Shown here piece after piece: positions 1 to 5,768 of a stretch of 5,768 nucleotides of DNA. The notes below the pieces were generated by a model that was not told where the DNA came from, made no database searches, and was given only the letters and a program-made list of their open reading frames with translations. The DNA comes from Candidatus Falkowbacteria bacterium CG10_big_fil_rev_8_21_14_0_10_43_11 (GTDB taxonomy: Bacteria; Patescibacteriota; Patescibacteriia; Patescibacteriales; XYC2-FULL-47-12): NCBI GenBank assembly GCA_002778635.1, contig PFAS01000052.1, forward strand, positions 1,333-7,100. Direction: 5' to 3'. A program made the position numbers and the translations under genes. The first letter of the stretch is position 1, and each line of letters starts with the position of its first letter.

Positions 1-1564
1 TCTTGATGGTGATATTGGCAAAATGGTTTTCGCATTCTGGGGCATAGGCTTTAGCACAAATAAGCAAGCTCTCGCCGGTTTTCATCTCGCTGTGAACCTT
101 GTCTAACTGCTCGGCGGTAATAAAGCCGGTAGTAACGAAAATAAAATCGGTCTCGGTGGATTTGCCATGTTTCCAGTAAAGCGTCTCGTCCGGATAAAAC
201 TTAAAACCCTCGTGCTTACACATAGCGGCCGCCAACATATTGGCATTATAGTTTTCATCAATGACAAAGTTTCCGAATGTATCCCTGCGAAGCAAACTCG
301 GTGCAAGATTATAGAATTTGAATCCACCTCCACCTTTCCAGTTAATAGATTTTGAAATACCGCTTTGGTCAGTACCGTCAACAATCCCCTTAAGTCGAGT
401 CAAACAATGAGTGTCAGCATGCTCACCGAGCTCAATGCCTATATATTTTCGTTCCATTTTATGTGCAACCGCCGCAGTTGTACCTGAACCTAGAAAGGAA
501 TCAAGAACCCAATCATTTTTAGTAGACGCTAAATCAAAACAACGCTTGATTAGCTTTTCCGGTTTTTTTCCTTTTTTGAATTTTACACCACCCTCATTAG
601 CAATACCTTCCCATGCAATATCAGACCAGATATTTGTTAAAAAAGTTGTCGCGGATAATTCTCCATCAATCTCGTGTACATTTTTCGAATAAAAGGATAT
701 TTGTGACCCATTTAGAATATATACTGGATCGTGACCATTGCGCTCAACCTTAAAAACCTTTTCGGGATTTTTAAGTGATTGCATTTTAGTTTCAACCGTT
801 GCTCGGCCTGCACCCGTATCACTAATCTCTGTTGGTCTCCAAATATGCTGGGCATTGTTTACAATGAAAGAATTAAAATGTTCTAAAAGTTTATCGGGAC
901 GATTTGTTCGAGGTTTTGGAGCCTGATCGTATGCGTCTGCAATTGATTTAAATGTCCATTCCGAACAAGGCTCATCCGGATTGTTTAGCCATTTGTTATA
1001 AGCATAATCAGGTTGACGTTTAATCCTCATAGAGTTCTCAGAAAAATTTGTTTTGTCTTTGGCATACCAAAGAATATATTCAGAAGCTTTGAATACTCCA
1101 GGATTTACAGTACTAAATGCCGATGGAGAACGTGCATCTATGGTAACTCTAGCTATAAAGTTTTTTCTCCCAAAAGTTTCGTCCATTAAAACTTTTAAGT
1201 AATCGCTCTCGTTATCATCTAGGTGAATAAAAATACTACCATCATTTGATAATAATTTTTCAAAAAAATCTAATCTGGATTTCATAAGACTAAGCCATGT
1301 AGAATGTTCCACACTATCATCGTAGTGTTCAAACGCCGCACCAGTATTAAAAGGTGGATCGATGTAGATACATTTTATTTTACCGGCAAAATCTTGCTCA
1401 AGAGCTTTGAGTGCAAGGAGGTTGTCGCCGTGGATGAGCATGTTCTCGGAAGATTTATCGCCATAGGACTTACTTGGGTCCTCAATCAAAATCCTCGGCT
1501 CGAGTTTTAACTCCTCGTCCTTGCCGATCCATGTTAACTCTAGTTTTTGCTTTTTATTAGTCAT
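1..1564 (-). CDS. Site-specific DNA methyltransferase, type III Mod-like (beta class), partial at its 3' end
   Basis: The frame is open from ATG at 1564-1562 to the left edge (521 codons, no stop), so the C-terminus is missing. Seen: DPPFNTG (catalytic motif IV) at residues 69-75, and DSFLGSGTT (SAM-binding motif I) at about 355-363, followed by KYIGIELGEH. Motif IV before motif I is the beta-class order of N6-adenine/N4-cytosine amino-methyltransferases. The stretch IHLDDNESDYLKVLMDETFG at about 113-132 is typical of type III Mod subunits. Residues about 140-340 lie where Mod proteins carry the target-recognition domain. Residues 406-521 (Lys/Gly-rich NWKGGGGFKFYNLAP, then YWKHGKSTETDFIFVTT) form the C-terminal module. 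Mod proteins are usually about 600-700 aa, so most of the gene is present. The start lies one base after the bro stop (TAA-T-ATG) with no clear ribosome binding site, which suggests translational coupling. N6-adenine specificity is inferred from the family. The middle of the gene is poorer in G+C than its ends. A restriction subunit may follow beyond the edge. Confidence 0.93.
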   Translation of the reverse strand, partial: MTNKKQKLELTWIGKDEELKLEPRILIEDPSKSYGDKSSENMLIHGDNLLALKALEQDFAGKIKCIYIDPPFNTGAAFEHYDDSVEHSTWLSLMKSRLDFFEKLLSNDGSIFIHLDDNESDYLKVLMDETFGRKNFIARVTIDARSPSAFSTVNPGVFKASEYILWYAKDKTNFSENSMRIKRQPDYAYNKWLNNPDEPCSEWTFKSIADAYDQAPKPRTNRPDKLLEHFNSFIVNNAQHIWRPTEISDTGAGRATVETKMQSLKNPEKVFKVERNGHDPVYILNGSQISFYSKNVHEIDGELSATTFLTNIWSDIAWEGIANEGGVKFKKGKKPEKLIKRCFDLASTKNDWVLDSFLGSGTTAAVAHKMERKYIGIELGEHADTHCLTRLKGIVDGTDQSGISKSINWKGGGGFKFYNLAPSLLRRDTFGNFVIDENYNANMLAAAMCKHEGFKFYPDETLYWKHGKSTETDFIFVTTGFITAEQLDKVHSEMKTGESLLICAKAYAPECENHFANITIK

Positions 1565-1565
1565 A

Positions 1566-2414
1566 TTATTTTAATTTCTTTGGCTCATCCTTACTGTGTA
1601 AAGATTTAGCGTTTTTGTCTGTGATAACTTTTCTTCCAGTCTTGGCTTCAATTTGTTTGCGAGCGTTACCGGCAATCGTCCCACCTTCATGCGCCACTTG
1701 TCTATTTTCTGGAAAAGTTTTTGGCTGTTTCACTTTTGATATTTCGGTCGTGGAAGTTTCTGCCAGCATATTTAAAACCAATTCCAAATTTGTCATATTG
1801 TCTCGCAAATTTTCCTTTTTTAAATCTTTAACCTTTTTATAATCTTTTGTTTTTATCCCTGCCCAGGCAAAAGTAATATCGTCGGTTAGAATAGCAAACT
1901 CTTCATTGGTCAAAACACCTCGGTCTTGCCACTCATTCGTCAAATCTTTTCTGATTTCTATGCTTTTCAAACGCAAGTCAACCCAATTTTTGGAGTAGCC
2001 CTTTTTGAGATACATTGCCATAGCTCGCTGAATAGCTTTCTCCGGATCTTCCGCTTCTTCAATCCTTTCATAACCAACCCGTGCCAACCATAGTTTAAAA
2101 GGTTCGGCTTTGGGCGAGGAAATAGATTGAATTATGCGAAACATTGTTTCGGTATCAGCCATATCCGTTTCGCGTTTTTTTCCATCTTCAGCAACAATTT
2201 TCAACTGTACGATTTTTTCGTACAGTTCACTGCCTTCATTTTTTAGCTTATTTTTTAAATCTGACCAATATCGGCGAGGAATTGAGCTACCCGTCAATGC
2301 TTCAACAATATCAATAACTGAAAAATACCAAAGCTCTTTGTCTTCGTCCCAATGCCGGCGGATTTGCTTGCCTTCAAAGATTGCGATTGCTTTATTTTTT
2401 GATTGTTTTTTCAT
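1566..2414 (-). CDS. BRO-N / DinD-like protein (phage antirepressor family)
   Basis: This is a complete 282-aa ORF. Residues about 7-115 resemble the BRO N-terminal domain: AIAIFEGKQIRR, WYFSVIDIVEALTGS, a basic segment RRYWSDLKNKLKNEG, then MFRIIQSISSPKAEPFKLWLARVGYERIEE. The following helical part (about 120-265: KGYSKNWVDLRLKSIEIRKDLTNEW, LKKENLRDNMTNLELVLNMLAE, GGTIAGNARKQIEAKTGRKVI) matches the DinD-like C-terminal region of bacterial BRO/antirepressor-type proteins. In the family, BRO-N binds DNA and is found in phage antirepressors and stand-alone bacterial genes. The cellular role of this subgroup is not established. The gene sits between helicase and methyltransferase genes on the same strand, 99 nt after the former and 1 nt before the latter, so an accessory or regulatory role in that system is plausible but inferred. 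The ATG at 2414-2412 has only A/T-rich sequence upstream and no Shine-Dalgarno motif. A strong inverted repeat lies within codons about 63-71. No signal peptide or membrane segment is visible. Confidence 0.88.
   Translation of the reverse strand: MKKQSKNKAIAIFEGKQIRRHWDEDKELWYFSVIDIVEALTGSSIPRRYWSDLKNKLKNEGSELYEKIVQLKIVAEDGKKRETDMADTETMFRIIQSISSPKAEPFKLWLARVGYERIEEAEDPEKAIQRAMAMYLKKGYSKNWVDLRLKSIEIRKDLTNEWQDRGVLTNEEFAILTDDITFAWAGIKTKDYKKVKDLKKENLRDNMTNLELVLNMLAETSTTEISKVKQPKTFPENRQVAHEGGTIAGNARKQIEAKTGRKVITDKNAKSLHSKDEPKKLK
2203..2227. repeat. Perfect inverted repeat inside the bro coding sequence
   Basis: The 10-bp arms AACTGTACGA (2203-2212) and TCGTACAGTT (2218-2227) pair perfectly around a 5-nt T-run loop. 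The element encodes part of the segment ELYEKIVQL of the BRO-like protein. No U-tract follows on either strand, so it does not look like an intrinsic terminator. Its 25-nt span and AACT...AGTT ends match the dyad at 2478-2502 upstream of the same gene. It could be an mRNA hairpin, an intragenic operator, or chance in AT-rich coding DNA. Confidence 0.6.
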
Positions 2415-2443
2415 AAATATAATTTATTGATGTTTTATTTTTT

Positions 2444-2470
2444 GAATTGCCAAGGAATCCTCGGCAGTTC
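2444..2470. promoter_or_regulatory. Imperfect 27-nt palindrome upstream of bro, candidate operator
   Basis: The plus-strand left arm GAATTGCCAAGGA and right arm TCCTCGGCAGTTC are centred on 2457. Eleven of 13 positions are Watson-Crick complementary, with mismatches at 2447/2467 and 2452/2462. It lies 30-56 nt ahead of the bro ATG. On the minus strand it contains TTGGCA (2453-2448), five of six matches to a -35 hexamer, but no good -10 stands at normal spacing. A protein-binding dyad is the preferred reading. An RNA stem-loop in a helicase-bro transcript is the alternative. Confidence 0.5.
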
Positions 2471-2477
2471 ATATTTG

Positions 2478-2502
2478 AACTTGTAAGGATTTTTTACAAG
2501 TT
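2478..2502. promoter_or_regulatory. Perfect 9-bp dyad between helicase and bro genes, candidate operator
   Basis: The arms AACTTGTAA (2478-2486) and TTACAAGTT (2494-2502) are perfectly complementary around a 7-nt spacer. The dyad starts 11 nt after the helicase stop codon. Its centre (2490) is 33 bp, about three helical turns, from the centre of the neighbouring palindrome, and the two share the AACT outer arm and the 25-nt core length. No U-run follows on the minus strand (the next bases are CAAATATG), which argues against an intrinsic terminator. Reading the minus strand, TTGTAA followed 17 nt later by AAATAT is a weak promoter-like pair overlapping it. Confidence 0.5.
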
Positions 2503-2513
2503 GCTGGTAATAA

Positions 2514-5462
2514 TTAAACTACTCGCCACCGAATCGTAAACAGCGAATCCAGTTTTGATTTCTGTTTTAATTGAGACTCGACTTGCGAGAGTAACGTTTC
2601 TTTTCGGCCTTCTACGGTATCCTGCGCTTCGTATAATTTTTTACGCATCTCGTTGCGTTTCTTTTCCATATCTTTGATACCGCGTTGAGCTTTCAGTTTT
2701 TCATCAAGGTTGAGAATTTTCTTGGCATTGGTCTTGGAAATTTTAATATCTACATCAAGCTTCTTGAGATCAAGCTCAAGCGCTTTTTTCATATCCTCGG
2801 CCCATTTATCCAGCTTGTCTACTTCGTTATCAAAAAAGTCGCTGTTGCGTTCGGCGATTCTCTGGGAGGTTAGGCCGACCGCGCCGCTTTCCAGCTCTTC
2901 CAATTTTTCTTTTTGTTCTTTGGAGATTACGGCCTTATCTGTCTTTAGAGCGGAAATAGAAAACAGTTTTTTAGCTACCTCCGAATCAATAACTTCACCG
3001 GCGTCATCAACAGCCGTGGCTATCACAATATCTTCTTCCTCAAAAGATTCCACCTTATAATTGGAAACTTTAAGTATTCCGCTTTTGCCGACCAACGGTT
3101 CAAGCACGGAAACAATCCCAAGCGTGTTGGAATAATCAAAAACAATTTCCACTTCTTCAGTGTTCTTTGTTTTTACCTCGTTTAAAATTCTCTGCGCCAA
3201 TGAATGAGCGGGACGATAGATATGAGCATCATCTACGCTTTTGCCAATCTTATACGGTCCCGGATCTATTTGCTCATTGGAAAAGGGATTATTCTTGAGC
3301 ATAAAAGAATATTCATGTTCGGAAAAATCAGCATTGTCGCCAAGATAAAATCTAGTAACATCCCAAAGCCATTGATTGTAGGTATTCAAATAGGTTTCGC
3401 TTTCTTTGCGATTCATCTTTAACTTTTCGTGGACTTCAGCATCAAAATTTTCCAGTAATTTTTGGCGAGTATCTTTGAGATTGCTCTGAATGGTGGTGTC
3501 CATTTCTTTTTGCAAGGAATCAAAAGCACCGTTAATTTCTTCGGCTGTTCGACAAGTTTGGTAGATACCGGCAATACGCTTTTCAAAATCAACACCGGAT
3601 TCTATGTTGCCGAGCACTTCGTCACTCGCGCCAAAGACACCCTTAAATAAATTAAACTTTTGATCCAATAGTTCGTAGACACGCTGATCAGCGGCGTTTT
3701 TTAAGTTTACAAAGTTAATCACCACTACATCGTGCTTTTGGCCGTAACGATGACAGCGACCAATACGCTGTTCGATGCGTTGCGGATTCCAGGGGAGATC
3801 ATAGTTAATCAAAAGAGAACAAAATTGCAGGTTCACGCCTTCGGCCGCCGCTTCGGTAGCGATCATAATCTCGGCTTCATCTCGGAAATACTCAACCAAG
3901 GCCGCGCGCATATCAGCCGTTTTTGAGCCGGTAATTTTATCAGTATCTTTATTGGCCTTTACCCAGGCGGAATAGACTTGTTTTGATTTCTCGTCGTTGT
4001 TTGAACCGTTGAATAAAACAATCTTGTCCTGATATCCGTCATCGGAAAGTAACTTCAAAAGATAATTCTGAGTAATCGTGGATTCGGTAAAGATAATGGC
4101 TTTTTTCTTAGCTCCCAGCTCTTCCGTCATTTTAAAGCCTTGTTTAATGGCTGTGAGCAGAGCATCTCCTTTGGAGTTTTTCCAAATACTTTTTGCCAAA
4201 TCACGAAAGTGTTCCAGATCAATTTTTTCCTGCTTCATTAACTCGATATCTTCATCGGTATATTTTACTTTCTTATCTTTAGTATCCTTATCGTCACTGT
4301 CGTCCTCTTCGTCGTCAATCCATTCATCAGATATTTCCTCAAAGCCTTCAAAGTTTTGATCAAGGCCTTCCACGCCAATCTCTTCCACGATTTTTTGTTT
4401 CTCCGCTTTTTCCGTAAGCTTGCCAAGTTTAAAAACCAAACCATCAAGCGTACTGGCAATTGCGAAAGAGGACGAAGCGAGTAGCTTGCGTAGTATTAAA
4501 GTTATAAGTTGTCTTTGGCTATTAGGCAAAGCGAAAAGCTTCGGCCTTTGCAGGTAGACGGACATGCCCTCGTAAAGCTCTATCTCCTGTTCAGTCGGAA
4601 TGTAGTTTTGCGTTAGCGGAATACGCTTGGTGTATTTTATATACTCCAAAACCTGTCTTCGAAGCGTGCGGATGCAAACCGGCTTCAATCTATTTCTCAG
4701 ATCAGTAAACATTTCTTGGCGGGGTTCAACCATGCCAAGCTCGCCTTCGTAGACATCCTGCTCGCGAGAAATCCGAGCGTAGTTAACTTTAAAGCTGGTT
4801 AGATCGCCAAAAACATGGTCGTCAATAATACTCACAAGACCGTAAAGCTCAAGCAGTGAATTTTGCAGTGGCGTAGCGGTTAAGAGAATCTTGGGAGATT
4901 CGGATAACGCCTCTTTGATATCCCTAGCAATTTTATTGCTGGTTTTATAAACATTGCGAAGGCGATGGGCTTCATCGATTACCGTCAAATCCCATTTAAT
5001 CTTTTTGATGTATGGGGCTTTTGCTCGAGCAAAATGGTACGAGCAGATAATTATAGTATTTTCTTGTTCAAAGGGATTTAAATTGCCAGCGTTGATGTAT
5101 TGATTAAAAGATTTTGTTTCTAAAATAATGGACGGCAAAAAGAATTTTTCTTGAAGTTCAGAATTCCATTGCTTGCGTAAGCTCGACGGCACGATCAATA
5201 AAATTTTTCTTTTCCTTTCCGCCCATTTCTGAGAAAGCACTAGACCAGCTTCAATGGTTTTTCCAAGACCAACCTCGTCAGCCAATATCGCACCCTTAGA
5301 AAGTGGCGAACGAAAAGCAAAAAGTGCCGCTTCAATCTGATGAGGATTAAGATCAACTTGGGCGTTAGAAAGTGTGGACGATAGTTTTTCTAAACTATCC
5401 GAAGCACAACGCTTGGTTAATTCGTAGGCGAAATATTTTGCTTGGTGATCTGTAATTTTCAT
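2514..5462 (-). CDS. SNF2/RapA-type DEAH-box helicase (ATP-dependent DNA translocase)
   Basis: The product is 982 aa from the ATG at 5462-5460 (MKITDHQAKYF). SF2/SNF2 motifs are intact and in order: motif I DEVGLGKTIEAG at about 62-73, motif II VIDEAHRLRN at 161-170, motif III LLTATPLQN at 193-201, motif IV region AIIFTES at 455-461, motif V ATEAAAEGVNLQ at 535-546, and motif VI QRIEQRIGRCHRYGQ at 561-575. DEVGLGKTIEAG is typical of the RapA/HepA-like branch found in many defence-associated helicases. A very acidic insert (about 372-396) separates the two RecA lobes. Residues about 640-700 and 840-970 are charged and helical, the latter probably coiled coil, ending in LFTIRWRVV. No nuclease motif was recognised. 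The frame stays open upstream to an ATG at 5573, but those 37 codons overlap the preceding gene and do not resemble the family, so the internal start is preferred. Neither start has a clear Shine-Dalgarno. The helicase is probably the motor of the adjacent methyltransferase system, which is inferred from gene order. Confidence 0.93.
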   Translation of the reverse strand: MKITDHQAKYFAYELTKRCASDSLEKLSSTLSNAQVDLNPHQIEAALFAFRSPLSKGAILADEVGLGKTIEAGLVLSQKWAERKRKILLIVPSSLRKQWNSELQEKFFLPSIILETKSFNQYINAGNLNPFEQENTIIICSYHFARAKAPYIKKIKWDLTVIDEAHRLRNVYKTSNKIARDIKEALSESPKILLTATPLQNSLLELYGLVSIIDDHVFGDLTSFKVNYARISREQDVYEGELGMVEPRQEMFTDLRNRLKPVCIRTLRRQVLEYIKYTKRIPLTQNYIPTEQEIELYEGMSVYLQRPKLFALPNSQRQLITLILRKLLASSSFAIASTLDGLVFKLGKLTEKAEKQKIVEEIGVEGLDQNFEGFEEISDEWIDDEEDDSDDKDTKDKKVKYTDEDIELMKQEKIDLEHFRDLAKSIWKNSKGDALLTAIKQGFKMTEELGAKKKAIIFTESTITQNYLLKLLSDDGYQDKIVLFNGSNNDEKSKQVYSAWVKANKDTDKITGSKTADMRAALVEYFRDEAEIMIATEAAAEGVNLQFCSLLINYDLPWNPQRIEQRIGRCHRYGQKHDVVVINFVNLKNAADQRVYELLDQKFNLFKGVFGASDEVLGNIESGVDFEKRIAGIYQTCRTAEEINGAFDSLQKEMDTTIQSNLKDTRQKLLENFDAEVHEKLKMNRKESETYLNTYNQWLWDVTRFYLGDNADFSEHEYSFMLKNNPFSNEQIDPGPYKIGKSVDDAHIYRPAHSLAQRILNEVKTKNTEEVEIVFDYSNTLGIVSVLEPLVGKSGILKVSNYKVESFEEEDIVIATAVDDAGEVIDSEVAKKLFSISALKTDKAVISKEQKEKLEELESGAVGLTSQRIAERNSDFFDNEVDKLDKWAEDMKKALELDLKKLDVDIKISKTNAKKILNLDEKLKAQRGIKDMEKKRNEMRKKLYEAQDTVEGRKETLLSQVESQLKQKSKLDSLFTIRWRVV

Positions 5463-5490
5463 ATCATAGTCATAATTATATTTTTGGCAG

Positions 5491-5768
5491 CTACCGGTTT
5501 TCCCGATAATACTCGTAATACTTTTTAACCCTGTCCTCCATTTGTTTATTTTTGTAAATCGGTAAAATTTCAAAAACCTTTTCCCAGTTCAAAGCTGATA
5601 GGTTATCAAAATGGTAATCTTTGGAAAGATAAACAACATCTAAAAAAGCACGCTCGGGAGTGGCGATAGAATATGTACCACGATGTTCAATTCCGGTATG
5701 ATGGTCTGTTCGTTCAAGCACCTGATTCTTAATTTTTTTATAAGAATAAAGTTGATCACCAATTTTAA
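5491..5768 (-). CDS. AbiEi-antitoxin-like protein, C-terminal part (5' end outside the window)
   Basis: The frame enters from the right edge and ends at TAG (5493-5491), giving 91 residues. A GTG at 5721 is internal to this open frame (preceded by KIGDQLYSYKKIKNQ), so it is probably not the true start. The segment YSIATPERAFLDVVYL is the characteristic core of AbiEi-type (type IV) antitoxins and related winged-helix regulators, followed by a helical tail with LNWEKVFEILPIY and a Tyr/Lys/Arg-rich end. In the family, AbiEi represses its own operon and counteracts the AbiEii nucleotidyltransferase encoded directly downstream. Here the next gene, after 28 nt, is the helicase and no AbiEii gene follows. 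It may therefore be a solitary regulator, a remnant of a toxin-antitoxin pair, or a gene whose partner lies upstream. The N-terminal DNA-binding domain cannot be assessed because it lies outside the window. Confidence 0.65.
   Translation of the reverse strand, partial: KIGDQLYSYKKIKNQVLERTDHHTGIEHRGTYSIATPERAFLDVVYLSKDYHFDNLSALNWEKVFEILPIYKNKQMEDRVKKYYEYYRENR

Noticed and set aside
103..384. Minus-strand 93-codon frame overlapping the methyltransferase
   Set aside because: It lies in a different frame inside the clearly coding methyltransferase and shows no family features.
563..576. Homopolymer T runs (7 and 6 nt) in the methyltransferase as a phase-variation tract
   Set aside because: The runs are short, encode an ordinary Lys-rich stretch (KFKKGKK) and are not the long simple repeats seen in phase-variable mod genes.
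2444..2502. The two palindromes as intrinsic terminators of the helicase gene
   Set aside because: Neither is followed by a U-run on the minus strand; the downstream bases are CAAATATG and an A-run. No plus-strand gene needs a terminator there.
2685..4359. Several plus-strand frames of 60-120 codons opposite the helicase gene
   Set aside because: They are low-complexity (Ser/Phe/Leu-rich) antisense shadows of a gene with intact helicase motifs.
1..5462. Assignment as a DISARM system (SNF2 helicase plus methyltransferase)
   Set aside because: The methyltransferase has the beta-class order (DPPF before the SAM motif) typical of type III Mod, and no DrmA, DrmB or DrmC-like gene is visible; the BRO gene is not a DISARM core component.
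5463..5573. N-terminal extension of the helicase to the ATG at 5573 (37 more codons)
   Set aside because: It overlaps the end of the AbiEi-like gene in another frame and reads unlike the start of this helicase family; the ATG at 5462 gives a natural start (MKITDHQAKYF) and a short intergenic gap.

Overview
The window is a compact, single-strand (minus) gene cluster from a moderately AT-rich bacterium. Read in transcription order, from right to left, it holds four genes. They are the 3' end of an AbiEi-antitoxin-like gene, a large SNF2/RapA-type helicase, a BRO-N/DinD-like protein, and the N-terminal 521 codons of a beta-class (type III Mod-like) DNA methyltransferase that runs off the left edge. 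The three complete or visible starts lack a recognisable Shine-Dalgarno sequence. That, with the gene families present, would fit Patescibacteria (CPR) or Bacteroidota better than Firmicutes or Proteobacteria, but the sequence alone does not settle the taxon.

Layout: 5768-5491 AbiEi-like C-terminal part; a 28-nt AT-rich gap; 5462-2514 helicase (982 aa); a 99-nt intergenic region (2513-2415) with two adjacent palindromes; 2414-1566 BRO/DinD-like protein (282 aa); a 1-nt gap; 1564-1 methyltransferase. No convincing gene was found on the plus strand. No tRNA, rRNA, CRISPR array or insertion sequence was seen.

Interpretation: an SNF2 helicase, a BRO-type protein and a Mod-like methyltransferase encoded in series look like part of a restriction-modification or defence locus. 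The nuclease is not in the window. The likeliest place for it (a Res-type subunit) is immediately beyond the left edge. The methyltransferase would mark self DNA, the helicase would act as a DNA-dependent motor, and the BRO protein is a candidate DNA-binding regulator or accessory subunit. Two points deserve a second look: the tandem operator-like dyads in front of the bro gene, with a third same-sized hairpin inside it, and the drop in G+C over the presumed target-recognition part of the methyltransferase, which suggests that module was exchanged.
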